Shown in pieces: positions 6,932 through 15,973 of a stretch of 39,046 bases of DNA (position 1 is the first letter of the stretch; the number at the start of each line of letters is the position of its first letter). The stretch is from JBFHER01 sp041584055 (GTDB lineage Bacteria > Bacteroidota > Bacteroidia > Bacteroidales > UBA5342). The stretch covers positions 1 through 39,046 of the forward strand of contig JBFHER010000005.1 of NCBI GenBank assembly GCA_041584055.1, written 5' to 3'. Position numbers and translations under genes: made by a program. The notes below the pieces were generated by a model. That model saw only the letters and a list, made by a program, of their open reading frames with translations, was not told the DNA's origin and ran no database searches.

Positions 6932-9697
6932 ATGGAATTATTACAACTTGTTCGTACAAATTTGGGTAAACCTTACGAGGACCTTGAATTTCTATTAAAT
7001 TGTTTAAAAGAAGTATTGATAGAATCAGGGGAGAATGAGTTGGCCTCTGAAATTCCCTGGATAAGCGAAGATATCAGTTTACAAAGTAATAAGGTTTCTA
7101 AAAAACACCTCCAACTATACTCCACTTGTTTTCAGTTACTTAATATCGTAGAGGTTAATGGTGCTGTTCAGAACCGACGATCCGTTGAAGATGAAAAATC
7201 TCCGACGGATATCAATGGTTTATGGGCTTATAATCTTCACCTTTTGAAAAACAAAGGTTTCTCTGACACACAAATTGCTGATCATTTACCAAAAATACAT
7301 GTTGAACCAGTTTTAACCGCACACCCTACAGAAGCAAAGCGAACCATTATGCTAGAGCATTTGCGCAATTTGTATTTGCTTGTGGTGAAACGGGAAAATA
7401 AAATGTTTACAAAGAATGAGCAAAACGAAATCAGACATAACATAAAAATTGCAATACATCGTATTTGGCGAATCTCAGATGTATTTACGGAGAAACCCGA
7501 TGTAAGCACGGAACTAGACAATATCATCCATTATTTCACACAGGTATTTCCGCAGGTTATTACGCTTCACGACAGGCGCCTCATTCAGGCCTGGAATGAT
7601 CTGGACTTTGATCCTGCGCTGATCCAGGATGTGAAGCAGTTTCCACAAATCACCTTTGGAAATTGGGTAGGAGGGGACCGCGACGGTCATCCTCTGGTGA
7701 CAGCTCAGGTCACTCGGGAAACATTGATGAAATTGCGTTTAAAGTCGTTTCATGTGATAAAACAGGTGTTGATCAACCTAAAGAAAAATTTAAGCTTCAA
7801 TGCAAAGGTCCAAGATTTAAATCCTGAGTTCCGAAAGCGCTATGGTGCATTATACAATGAAATTGTAAACCTTGATGGTCATTATAAAATTTCGCATGCG
7901 ACTGAATCATTGAAACAATTTATAGAGTTTCTAATGATCAAATTACCTGTTTCAATTGTCGAAGGACATATTCAGGCATACAAGGAAGAATCCATCAGTT
8001 ACAATCATCCTCAGGAATTGGAGGAAGATCTATACATTCTGAAAAGGGCTTTGATAGACAACAATGCTTCGGAAATTGCATTTGCAGACGTGAACGAGGC
8101 CATTCGTATCGTAAATACCTTTGGTTTTCATCTTGCTAAACTCGACATTCGCCAGAACAGTCGTTTTCATGAACTCGCATTGGCTCAGTTGATGGATGCA
8201 GCGCAGCTTGATGGCGACCAGTTTCTGAATATGGGAATCTCGGAACGGGTTGAATTAATCAATAAGGAGCTGAATTCTACCCGGCCATTTACGCATCCGA
8301 ATATGCCATTGGGAGTTGAAGCACAGGCGACAATACAATCCTACAGGGTGTTAAGTGAACATATCAATAAATACAACACAAATGCCATGGGCTCGCTCAT
8401 TGTAAGTATGACCCGCAATGTGTCTGATTTATTGGTGGTGTATTTACTTGAACGTGAAGCAGGACTAATGGTGAGTACGCCGGATGGATTGGCCTCACCA
8501 TTGCATGTTGTTCCACTTTTTGAAACAATAGATGACTTAATACATTCCCACGAAATCCTTGATGCATTTTTATCGCATCCGGTAACCAAAAACAGTTTAA
8601 AGTTGCAAGGACAACTTACCAATTCTGAGCTTGTTCAGCAGCTCATGATAGGATATAGCGACAGCAATAAGGATGGCGGGATCCTGGCCAGTCAGTGGTA
8701 TTTGTATCAGGCTCAAACAAATCTTATTAAGGTTGGTAAAAAACATGGGGTTAAAATTCGCTTTTTTCATGGGAAAGGTGGATCAATAAGCAGGGGAGCC
8801 GGACCTACACACTGGTTTCTAAGGGCATTGCCGCCGCACTCTGTGAATGGAGATATTCGTTATACAGAACAAGGGGAAACCATAGAGCGTAAGTATGCCA
8901 ATAAAAACAACGCTGTGTACAACCTGGAACTGGCAACCTCAGAAGTGCTGGCTGTGTCAATGTTAGATAATAAAAATGATGAAACGGAATACGAATTAAC
9001 ATCCGAGTTTAACTATCTGGCCAGTAAAAGTAAGCTGGCCTACGAAGAATTGACAATGAAACCCGGTTTTATTCAGTTTTATGAAAAAGCAACACCCATC
9101 GATGCCATTGAGCAAAGTAAAATTGGCAGCCGACCATCCCGCCGAACAGGCACGCGTTCTCTGGGTGATCTGAGGGCCATTCCATGGGTGTTTAGTTGGA
9201 GTCAATGCCGTTTTAACATTACCGGATGGTATGGCGTAGGTACTTCACTGGCGTTAATGCGCAAAAATGATCCGGTAAAATTCGAACGTTTTAAAACTGC
9301 AGTAAAAACAGATCCATTTATTCGTTATGTACTTACAAATGTAGATTCAAGCCTTGCATCATCCGATGAAAAAATATTTAAAAAATATGCAGCCCTGGCT
9401 TCAGAGGTTCCCGAAAGTGATGAGATTCTTGACCAAATTCTAAGTGAATTTGCTTTGACGCGACAAATGATCGATTCAATTCTGGAGAAGCCCATTGCTG
9501 AGCGAAGAAAAAATCACTATTATTCAACCCTTTTACGTGCAAATGCCTTGCATCCCTTGCATCAGCATCAGGTAAACCTCCTGCACCAATGGCGCACCTT
9601 AAACAAAAATGGCGAATCTGCAGAAGCCGATGCTGTACTATTTGAATTATTGCGTTGTATTAATGCAATTGCCGGAGCCATCGGTTACACAGGGTAA
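6932..9697 (+). CDS. ppc: Phosphoenolpyruvate carboxylase
   Basis: This enzyme carboxylates PEP with bicarbonate to oxaloacetate and so replenishes the TCA cycle. The 921 residues match the bacterial length. Signature motifs are in order: VLTAHPTEAKR with catalytic His131, GNWVGGDRDGHPLVT near residue 248, IGYSDSNKDGGILAS near 572, FFHGKGGSISRGAGPTH near 612, and GSRPSRR near 731. The C-terminus reads AGAIGYTG where many PEPCs end in RNTG. The changed terminal tetrapeptide may affect the aspartate/malate allosteric site, although a final TG is kept. It is monocistronic or leads into the serine hydrolase gene 32 bp downstream. Confidence 0.97.
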   Translation: MELLQLVRTNLGKPYEDLEFLLNCLKEVLIESGENELASEIPWISEDISLQSNKVSKKHLQLYSTCFQLLNIVEVNGAVQNRRSVEDEKSPTDINGLWAYNLHLLKNKGFSDTQIADHLPKIHVEPVLTAHPTEAKRTIMLEHLRNLYLLVVKRENKMFTKNEQNEIRHNIKIAIHRIWRISDVFTEKPDVSTELDNIIHYFTQVFPQVITLHDRRLIQAWNDLDFDPALIQDVKQFPQITFGNWVGGDRDGHPLVTAQVTRETLMKLRLKSFHVIKQVLINLKKNLSFNAKVQDLNPEFRKRYGALYNEIVNLDGHYKISHATESLKQFIEFLMIKLPVSIVEGHIQAYKEESISYNHPQELEEDLYILKRALIDNNASEIAFADVNEAIRIVNTFGFHLAKLDIRQNSRFHELALAQLMDAAQLDGDQFLNMGISERVELINKELNSTRPFTHPNMPLGVEAQATIQSYRVLSEHINKYNTNAMGSLIVSMTRNVSDLLVVYLLEREAGLMVSTPDGLASPLHVVPLFETIDDLIHSHEILDAFLSHPVTKNSLKLQGQLTNSELVQQLMIGYSDSNKDGGILASQWYLYQAQTNLIKVGKKHGVKIRFFHGKGGSISRGAGPTHWFLRALPPHSVNGDIRYTEQGETIERKYANKNNAVYNLELATSEVLAVSMLDNKNDETEYELTSEFNYLASKSKLAYEELTMKPGFIQFYEKATPIDAIEQSKIGSRPSRRTGTRSLGDLRAIPWVFSWSQCRFNITGWYGVGTSLALMRKNDPVKFERFKTAVKTDPFIRYVLTNVDSSLASSDEKIFKKYAALASEVPESDEILDQILSEFALTRQMIDSILEKPIAERRKNHYYSTLLRANALHPLHQHQVNLLHQWRTLNKNGESAEADAVLFELLRCINAIAGAIGYTG

Positions 9698-9729
9698 AAG
9701 TAGATGCATTTTAATACGTTGGTTTCAAC

Positions 9730-10779
9730 ATGATAAGTATGAGAAAGCAACAAAGAACACGAATACTTAGAATTCTATTGGCGACAGGAACTGTAATATC
9801 CATGTTTTTTGTCCCCTGGGTTCTTTTCTGGGCATGGTTAACACCATTGCCCGATACTGTTGAAGCGCAAGTTGACGCCGGGATAAATCTTGGGTTTGAT
9901 GGAATAATTGTATATGTTGATCAGGGAGAAAAAGAACCTGCTTTTTATGCTTCAGGTTGGAAAAATAGAGAGGAAAAGCTCCCTGCTGATCCGCATGACT
10001 TATTTAAGATTGCAAGTATCGGGAAGTTATACGATGCCGTTGCAGTCACTCGATTGGTACATGATAAACGTTTATCACTGGACAAAACACTCGCAGATTA
10101 TTTTCCAGAACTGGTGGGGAGAATTGCCAATGCTGAGAAGATAAGTTTGAGAATGATGGTGCAGCATCGCAGTGGCATTCCAAATATAACATCAACTGCA
10201 AATTTCTGGACAAACCCTCCTGAAAATGCGTCAGAGGCACTTGAGCGTGTCCTGGATTTACCGGCTGAATTTGAACCCGGCAAAAGGTATAAGTATTCGA
10301 ACACAAATTATTTATTGATTTCTGAACTGATAAAGAAGGTAACAGGTGCTGATAAGTTTGAATACATCAAGGAGGAATTCTTGATTCCCCTGGGACTGAA
10401 CAACACCTTTGGATCAATTAAAGACGTGAATGCGGATCGTGTGATGAGTGGCTACTACGTCGGAGTGGAGCAGGATATTAAAATGAGTGATTATGGTTCG
10501 ATGCTGGCAACAGCGGAAGATGTAGGCATATTCCTGCGTGCCTTAAATGAAGGGCGCCTTTTTAAAGAAGGAGAACAGGAAATCTATGCTTCTTTATATG
10601 AGTACGAACATACCGGTTTGATTCCCGGTTACCAGAGCATTGCAAAATATCATAAAGACATCGACACGGTTGTGATTCAATTTGTGAACACTACAAATTT
10701 TGATGGATACACCTGGAACTTATCCGAAATATTATACAGCCGCATTGTGAAAATACTAAAACGAGCAATACGCGCATGA
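9730..10779 (+). CDS. Serine hydrolase, beta-lactamase/D-Ala-D-Ala carboxypeptidase-like
   Basis: The protein has 349 residues. An N-terminal uncleaved or signal-anchor hydrophobic segment at about 12-38 suggests a periplasmic catalytic domain tethered to the membrane. The class C-type motifs are present: SxxK as SIGK (Ser96, Lys99), YxN as YSN (Tyr189, Asn191), and an HTG triad (in YEHTGLIPGYQS) in place of KTG. These belong to the beta-lactamase/PBP family PF00144, whose members include esterases, peptidases and true beta-lactamases. HTG instead of KTG is commoner in the non-lactamase branch, so I would not call this a resistance gene. An 8-bp inverted repeat (10764-10771 with 10780-10787) straddles the stop codon but has no T run. 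Confidence 0.88.
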   Translation: MISMRKQQRTRILRILLATGTVISMFFVPWVLFWAWLTPLPDTVEAQVDAGINLGFDGIIVYVDQGEKEPAFYASGWKNREEKLPADPHDLFKIASIGKLYDAVAVTRLVHDKRLSLDKTLADYFPELVGRIANAEKISLRMMVQHRSGIPNITSTANFWTNPPENASEALERVLDLPAEFEPGKRYKYSNTNYLLISELIKKVTGADKFEYIKEEFLIPLGLNNTFGSIKDVNADRVMSGYYVGVEQDIKMSDYGSMLATAEDVGIFLRALNEGRLFKEGEQEIYASLYEYEHTGLIPGYQSIAKYHKDIDTVVIQFVNTTNFDGYTWNLSEILYSRIVKILKRAIRA

Positions 10780-10907
10780 GTATTGCTTATGGATTTGTTA
10801 TCGTTCTATGATCACCAGATTTTGATTTGATATTACCGTAATGGTTCAATTATTGCTCATGTGTACCAGAAACCATTTGACCCAATTGAGCATGTATTAA
10901 AGCCTAT

Positions 10908-11231
10908 TCAGGCGTTGTATTTATGCTTGTTTTCAAATAGAATTCCTCCTTTATACATCCCTTTTAAAATTGGATGGATTTCTTTACCAAGTTTGGTTAA
11001 ACTGTATTCTACTCTGGGAGGGACTTCCGGAAAGACAGTTCGTTTGATCAATCCATCGGATTCTAATTCCTTAAGTTGTTTTGTGAGCATACGCTCACTG
11101 ATGTCTGTGAGCAGTTTAACTAACTCCCCGTATCTTTTATCACCTTGAAAAAGGTGCAAAATAATCGTTCCTTTCCGTTTCCCTTTTACAGCATTTATGA
11201 ATGTATCTATGGGACAATAACTTTTTTTCAT
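10908..11231 (-). CDS. HxlR family transcriptional regulator
   Basis: This is a 107-residue winged-helix protein of HxlR type. It has the typical cysteine near the N-terminus (KKSYCPIDTFINAVKGKRKG), then ILHLFQGDKRYGELVKLL, the recognition helix (SERMLTKQLKELESDGLI), and the wing (RTVFPEVPPRVEYSLTKLG). HxlR regulators often sense electrophiles or quinones through that N-terminal cysteine. The gene is divergent from a YhdH-type quinone/acryloyl reductase 136 bp away. This is the standard arrangement for a redox-responsive regulator and its target enzyme, so control of the neighbour is a fair inference. Confidence 0.93.
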   Translation of the reverse strand: MKKSYCPIDTFINAVKGKRKGTIILHLFQGDKRYGELVKLLTDISERMLTKQLKELESDGLIKRTVFPEVPPRVEYSLTKLGKEIHPILKGMYKGGILFENKHKYNA

Positions 11232-11367
11232 TTTTTTTCTCCCTTCAAAGTCTTGAATATACTAAAAACAGAAACAAATGTTCGTTTACAAACAAATTGT
11301 AAGTTGTTGATAAGCAAAATATTTATTCTGACATTTGTACAAAAATAAGTAAAATAAAAAACAAAAG

Positions 11368-12375
11368 ATGGTACAAAGCATTTCTGCATTTAAGGCGTTT
11401 CGAGTTGAGGAGAAGGATGGCAAATACATTGGTTCTGTAAAGGAAATGAAATTTAGCCCTTTAAATACGAATGAGATTTTAGTGAAAGTACACTACAGTT
11501 CATTGAACTATAAAGATGCTTTGTCAGCTTCAGGGAATAAAGGTGTCACAAGAAATTATCCGCATACGCCGGGGATAGATGCTGTAGGAACAGTAAGCGA
11601 TTCGAAAAGTGATCTCATCAAGGTTGGAGAAAAAGTGATTGTTACGAGTTTTGATTTAGGAATGAACACTGACGGTGGGTTTGGCGAATACATTAAGGTT
11701 CCGGCTGAATGGGCCGTGAAATTGCCAGAAAAACTCACAATGAAAGAAGCAATGATATATGGCACAGCTGGATTAACGGCAGGAATATCGGTTTTAAGAC
11801 TCAGTGAATTAATAAAACCAGAAGATGGAGCTATTGTGGTTTCTGGTGCCACCGGTGGAGTAGGCGCATTAAGCGTTTCTATTTTAAGCAAATTAGGTTA
11901 TTCGGTAACTGCAATTACCGGAAAAGAAACAGAGCGTGACTTTTTAAAGAACCTTGGCGCAGAAAAAATAATGTTACGACATGAAATTGAAAATTTTGAT
12001 AAAAAGCCCTTATTAAAACCAATGTTTGCTGGAGCAATTGATACGGTTGGGGGTGTAATTCTTGAAAATATAATTAAGTCGACTGATGCCATGGGTGTCG
12101 TAACTTGTTGTGGCAATGTTGCATCGCCTAAAATAGATTTAAGTGTATTTCCCTTTATCCTGAGAGGCGTAACACTCATTGGAATTGATTCTCAGAACTA
12201 TCCCATGCCATATAGAACCAGCGTATGGGAAAAGCTGTCCCATGAATGGAAACCGAAACAATTGGATGAAACCTGCAGTGAAATTAATCTGGAGGATGTT
12301 CCACTTAAAATAGAATTAATGCTTAGCGGAAAATTAAAAGGAAGGACAATTCTTAAAATGGATGAATCATTATAA
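11368..12375 (+). CDS. YhdH/YhfP-type NADPH oxidoreductase (acryloyl-CoA reductase family)
   Basis: This 335-residue medium-chain dehydrogenase/reductase lacks the structural zinc cysteines, as in the quinone-reductase branch. Landmarks are the N-terminal SSLNYKDALSASGNKGV segment, TPGIDAVGTV, and GTAGLTAGISVLRL. The Rossmann motif VVSGATGGVGALSVSILSKL lies near residues 152-171. The GIDSQNYPMPYRTSVWEKLS segment near residue 271 is diagnostic of the YhdH/YhfP group. E. coli YhdH (AcuI) reduces acryloyl-CoA; other members reduce quinones or enones. The divergent HxlR regulator suggests induction by electrophiles. A bidirectional terminator follows. Confidence 0.92.
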   Translation: MVQSISAFKAFRVEEKDGKYIGSVKEMKFSPLNTNEILVKVHYSSLNYKDALSASGNKGVTRNYPHTPGIDAVGTVSDSKSDLIKVGEKVIVTSFDLGMNTDGGFGEYIKVPAEWAVKLPEKLTMKEAMIYGTAGLTAGISVLRLSELIKPEDGAIVVSGATGGVGALSVSILSKLGYSVTAITGKETERDFLKNLGAEKIMLRHEIENFDKKPLLKPMFAGAIDTVGGVILENIIKSTDAMGVVTCCGNVASPKIDLSVFPFILRGVTLIGIDSQNYPMPYRTSVWEKLSHEWKPKQLDETCSEINLEDVPLKIELMLSGKLKGRTILKMDESL

Positions 12376-12393
12376 ATCATGAGAATTTAATAT

Positions 12394-12423
12394 AAAAAAG
12401 TCTGACCCGGGCCAGACTTTTTT
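12394..12423. terminator. Bidirectional intrinsic terminator
   Basis: AAAAAAGTCTG pairs with CAGACTTTTTT around a short GC-rich centre (ACCCGGGC). The A-run on one side and the T-run on the other let it serve both convergent genes, yhdH-like from the left and nor from the right. Confidence 0.85.
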
Positions 12424-12435
12424 ATATTGATGATT

Positions 12436-14679
12436 TTATTTTTTAAGCGACCATCCACCCTTTAATCCAAAGACGAAATAGCCCAAATACAACGCTCCCA
12501 CAGCAAAGATGGTATCTCCGATTGCTCTTAGCCAGCGTAAGGTTTCCATGGCTGGTGTCCCTAGAAACTCAGCCGAACGTGCGTACCAGAGACCATGTTT
12601 TACACTTGCTACTGTTTGCGCCAAACCAACGGGCAATACACTGATTAGTACCATTAGCAACAAGCCTATGTTCATTGCCCAGAATGCAATTTTTATTGGT
12701 TTTTCTTTCCAAACCGATTTTATATCCATATCCCTTAATACAAAAAGCATTAAGCCGATTCCCAACATGCCATAGACACCAAACATGGCAGTATGTCCGT
12801 GTACAGGCGTTGTGTTTAAACCTTGCATGTAGTAAAGCGCAATGGGTGGATTGATTAAGAACCCAAATATTCCGGCTCCCAGTAAATTCCAAAAGGCAAC
12901 GGCAATAAAAAAGTAGATGGGCCATTTGTAGGCGTTTACCCAGGCGCTAACACGACTTAATTTTAAGTTATGATAAGCTTCAAATCCCATGAATACAAGA
13001 GGAGCCACTTCCAGTGCACTGAAGGTTGCACCAAGTGCCAGTACGCCTGTTGGTGTTCCGGAGAAGTACAAATGATGGAATGTTCCAATGATGCCTCCAG
13101 AAAGAAAAATGATGGTTGAGAATAGCACACTGGCAGTTGCAACGCTGGCTTTTAGTAATTGCATTCGTACAAATAAAAAGGCAATGGCAACGGTGGCAAA
13201 TACCTCGAAGAATCCTTCAACCCATAGATGTACAACCCACCAACGCCAATATTCCGCAATGGAGAGGTGTGTTTGTTGACCCCACATTAATCCTGCGCCA
13301 TAAAAAGAAGCGATGGCAATGGAGGCAATTAAAAACATCAAAAGTAAATGGCGGTTTTCGTTACGTTGCTTTAGCGCAGGTAGCAAGGCTCTGCCCATTA
13401 AAAACAACCAAATAAATAAACCGGCAAAAAGGAAGATTTGCCAAAAGCGACCCAAATCAACATACTCATATCCCTGATGTCCGAACCAAAAGTTCTGAGC
13501 CAGTCCTAATTTTTGCATGATGCCCATCCATTGTCCAGCCAGAGATCCAACAACAATTACCAACAAAGCGCCGAATAAAACATTCACCCCCAATCGTTGA
13601 TACTTAGGCTCTTTGCCGGAGACAGCAGGCGCAATAAATAAGCCGGTTGCCAACCATGATGTTGCAATCCAGAAGATAGCCAGTTGAATGTGCCACGTTC
13701 TGGAAAGCGAATATGGCAGTACTTCAGCCAGCGGAAGTCCGTAAAAACCGTTACCTTCTACACCATAATGCGCGGTGATAACTCCCATTAATATTTGCAC
13801 CAATATAAGTGCAGTTACTGTCCAGAAATATTTCAAGGTGGCCTTCATTGAAGGGGTTTGTTTTACCCCTGATAACGGATTTACTGCCGGAACTTCAACA
13901 TCTTCATCTTCATCCTTCCCTCTGGTTGCGTAGTACCATGCGAGTAAACCTATTCCGATCAACAAAACAATAACACTGAAGCCGGTCCATAAGTGTAACG
14001 ACCCGGTTGGCACGTTTCCAACTAATTTTTCCGCCGGCCAGTTGTTGGTATAGCTTATGTCCTGTCCGGGACGCTCTGTTACCGTTGCCCATGTTGCCCA
14101 AAAGAAAAAAGTATTCATTTTAGCCATCCTGTCCACATCTTTGATGCTATTTGCCGGAATGGCATAGGCCTCACGTAAATCAGCCAATGCTGCATCATTC
14201 ATAAATAAGGATGTATAATGACTGCTCACTGCTTTAATTGCATCTGCCCTAAGTTCTGAAACATGCAAGGTTTTTGAGTCTTTATTGTAGGTATTTGTCC
14301 GCATTTCTTTTTGCAACCGGATTTGGAGCATGGCTTGTTTTTCTTCATCCAGCTTGTCGTAAGAAGAGGCAAATTCTGACTGCGCCATGCGCTCAAGAAT
14401 GTAAACAGCTTCCCGATGTAACCAGTCGGCAGTCCAATCAGGTGCCTGATAAGCCCCGTGTCCCCATACGGTTCCAACTTCCTGACCACCCATTGATTGC
14501 CAAATGTTTTGGCCATCTTTTATGTTTTGCCCGGTAAATAACACTGTTCCATTGTCGGAAACTACTTTTTCTGGAATTGGTGGTGCTTCACGATAAATTT
14601 CACGTCCGTAATAGCCCAGAATTCCAAAGGAAATTACCATGACCGCAATAAAACCAAACCAAAGTCTTTTTGTATTCAT
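12436..14679 (-). CDS. norZ: Quinol-dependent nitric oxide reductase (qNor), large single subunit
   Basis: The enzyme reduces two NO to N2O at the cytoplasmic membrane with electrons from quinol. From the chosen start (MNTKRLWFGFIAV) it has 747 residues, right for a single-subunit qNor. The open frame extends 73 codons upstream to 14898 but that part would cover the promoter and the start of RIC. Residues 1-230 form the anchor helix and periplasmic domain, which lacks a CxxCH heme site as expected of qNor. The heme-copper-oxidase-like core has the heme-ligand segments RTWHIQLAIFW and HGHTAMFGVYG. Its FeB site segments are WVVHLWVEGFFEV (His plus the NOR-specific Glu) and GTFHHLYFSGTP (the His pair). 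It is divergent from RIC and shares a symmetric promoter region with it. Confidence 0.96.
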   Translation of the reverse strand: MNTKRLWFGFIAVMVISFGILGYYGREIYREAPPIPEKVVSDNGTVLFTGQNIKDGQNIWQSMGGQEVGTVWGHGAYQAPDWTADWLHREAVYILERMAQSEFASSYDKLDEEKQAMLQIRLQKEMRTNTYNKDSKTLHVSELRADAIKAVSSHYTSLFMNDAALADLREAYAIPANSIKDVDRMAKMNTFFFWATWATVTERPGQDISYTNNWPAEKLVGNVPTGSLHLWTGFSVIVLLIGIGLLAWYYATRGKDEDEDVEVPAVNPLSGVKQTPSMKATLKYFWTVTALILVQILMGVITAHYGVEGNGFYGLPLAEVLPYSLSRTWHIQLAIFWIATSWLATGLFIAPAVSGKEPKYQRLGVNVLFGALLVIVVGSLAGQWMGIMQKLGLAQNFWFGHQGYEYVDLGRFWQIFLFAGLFIWLFLMGRALLPALKQRNENRHLLLMFLIASIAIASFYGAGLMWGQQTHLSIAEYWRWWVVHLWVEGFFEVFATVAIAFLFVRMQLLKASVATASVLFSTIIFLSGGIIGTFHHLYFSGTPTGVLALGATFSALEVAPLVFMGFEAYHNLKLSRVSAWVNAYKWPIYFFIAVAFWNLLGAGIFGFLINPPIALYYMQGLNTTPVHGHTAMFGVYGMLGIGLMLFVLRDMDIKSVWKEKPIKIAFWAMNIGLLLMVLISVLPVGLAQTVASVKHGLWYARSAEFLGTPAMETLRWLRAIGDTIFAVGALYLGYFVFGLKGGWSLKK

Positions 14680-14708
14680 AATTAATTTGATTAAAAATTT
14701 ATTGGTGT

Positions 14709-14770
14709 CAAATGTATAACATTTTTTATAAAAAGACATAGAAGTCCTTTTATATTTTTTACTATCTTTG
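14709..14770. promoter_or_regulatory. Divergent nor/RIC promoters around a shared inverted repeat
   Basis: A rightward TAnnTTTG box (TATCTTTG, 14763-14770) lies 21 bp before the RIC start. A leftward one (TACATTTG, read on the minus strand at 14716-14709) lies 29 bp before the nor start. Between them is an 8-bp inverted repeat with one mismatch, AAAAAGAC (14730-14737), spacer ATAGAA, GTCCTTTT (14744-14751). It sits where both -33 elements should be, 12-13 bp from each -7 box. No TTTG -33 box is visible on either strand. This fits control by one dimeric regulator, probably NO-responsive (the downstream Rrf2 protein or a Crp/Fnr-type protein elsewhere). Confidence 0.6.
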
Positions 14771-14791
14771 CAGAAACAAATAAAAAATAAC

Positions 14792-15517
14792 ATGGAAATA
14801 AACGCACTTACCAGTGTTGGCGAAATTGTTAAAGCCAATTTTAAAACCGCCAGGATATTTGAAAAAAACAGCATTGATTTTTGTTGTGGTGGAGGCATAA
14901 GTCTCGCAGAAGCATGTGAGAAAGCGAAGGTGGACCAGAATGAGCTACTGCCTGAACTTCAAAGCTTACTCAAACAAAACGACCCTGATTCGAAATACAT
15001 TGACAGCCTACAATTAAATGAGTTGTGCGATTATATTGAGAAAAGACATCACACATACGTAAATGAAAACATGCCTTTTCTTCAGCTCAAATTACAGAAG
15101 TTGTGCGATGTCCATGGAGAGAATCATCCGGAACTTTTTGAAATCAAAGAATTATTTAAGGGAGCGGCAGAAAACCTAAGCATGCATATGAAAAAGGAAG
15201 AGCTAATTCTTTTTCCCCTGATAAGGAAGTTGGTAAAATTAAAATTGGGTTCGATAGATAAGAAAGAAGAGTTAGGTAATTTATCCGAAAATATTGAGAT
15301 GTTGGATGAAGAACATCAAACAGAAGGCGAGCGATTTGAAAAGATCTCATCACTTACTTCTTCATACACTTGTCCACCAGATGGATGTGGTACTTACAGC
15401 GTGACTTATCAAACCCTGAAAGAGTTTGAAGATGATTTGCACCGACATATTCATTTAGAAAACAACATTTTGTTTAAGAAAGCTTTAATTTTGGAGAGCG
15501 AACTTTTAAACAATTAA
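14792..15517 (+). CDS. RIC family iron-sulfur cluster repair di-iron protein (ScdA/YtfE/DnrN)
   Basis: RIC proteins repair Fe-S clusters damaged by NO and peroxide using a di-iron hemerythrin-like centre. The 241-residue protein has the ScdA N-terminal domain with its FCCGGG cysteine motif (about residues 28-35). The hemerythrin domain then shows His ligands in EKRHHTYV, HMKKEELILFP, DEEHQTEG and HRHIHLENNILF, with Glu ligands in the EE/EN pairs. I place the start at ATG 14792 rather than the upstream TTG at 14768, which falls inside the -7 box. The Rrf2 regulator starts 3 bp after its stop codon, so the two are co-transcribed. Confidence 0.95.
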   Translation: MEINALTSVGEIVKANFKTARIFEKNSIDFCCGGGISLAEACEKAKVDQNELLPELQSLLKQNDPDSKYIDSLQLNELCDYIEKRHHTYVNENMPFLQLKLQKLCDVHGENHPELFEIKELFKGAAENLSMHMKKEELILFPLIRKLVKLKLGSIDKKEELGNLSENIEMLDEEHQTEGERFEKISSLTSSYTCPPDGCGTYSVTYQTLKEFEDDLHRHIHLENNILFKKALILESELLNN

Positions 15518-15520
15518 AAT

Positions 15521-15958
15521 ATGTTATCCAAAAGTACAGAATATGCCATTCGTGCATTGGTTTATGTGCAATTACGAAATTGGGAAGAAAAACGGCCGGG
15601 CGTTGGCGAAATAGCAAAAGAAATTGAAGCACCGGAAGCCTATACGGCCAAAATACTGCAAACACTCACAAAGAATAAACTAATGGATTCAATGAAGGGG
15701 CGAGGCGGGGGATTTTTTTTCAACGACAATCAATCAAACCTATCCCTGTATGACGTGATCCACGTGATAGAAGGGGATGCTATTTTTCATAAATGTGGCT
15801 TTGGACTAAAACAATGCAACAACAACAATCCTTGTCCATTGCATGAAAAGTATAAAAACGTAAGGGATGAATTCTTCTCGATTGTAAAGTCTGAGACCGT
15901 AAAATCGCTTTCAATAAAAATACAGCAAGGAGATGCAATATTAAACAGGATGGTCTAA
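15521..15958 (+). CDS. Rrf2 family regulator, NsrR-like
   Basis: This is a 145-residue winged-helix protein with the Rrf2 opening LSKSTEYAIRALVYVQL. The recognition helix region is EAPEAYTAKILQTLTKNKLM, and the wing region SMKGRGGGFFF. Cys92, Cys99 and Cys105 (KCGFGLKQCNNNNPCPLH) are placed like the cluster-binding cysteines of NsrR and IscR, so a NO-sensitive Fe-S cluster is likely. Its position between RIC and a hemerythrin and opposite nor supports a role as the local NO sensor. The C-x6-C-x5-C spacing is one residue or more longer than in E. coli NsrR, so the name NsrR should stay provisional. Confidence 0.92.
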   Translation: MLSKSTEYAIRALVYVQLRNWEEKRPGVGEIAKEIEAPEAYTAKILQTLTKNKLMDSMKGRGGGFFFNDNQSNLSLYDVIHVIEGDAIFHKCGFGLKQCNNNNPCPLHEKYKNVRDEFFSIVKSETVKSLSIKIQQGDAILNRMV

Positions 15959-15973
15959 ATAAATTTCACTAGA

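Noticed and set aside
9730..10779. Beta-lactam resistance gene
   Set aside because: The SxxK, YxN and HTG set is shared by many esterases and peptidases of the family, and the HTG variant argues against a classic beta-lactamase.
10861..11148. 95-codon frame opposite the HxlR gene
   Set aside because: It is an antisense shadow of a gene with clear family motifs.
14680..14898. 73-codon N-terminal extension of the NO reductase frame
   Set aside because: It would run through both promoter boxes, the inverted repeat and the first codons of RIC. The protein from 14679 begins with a normal anchor helix.
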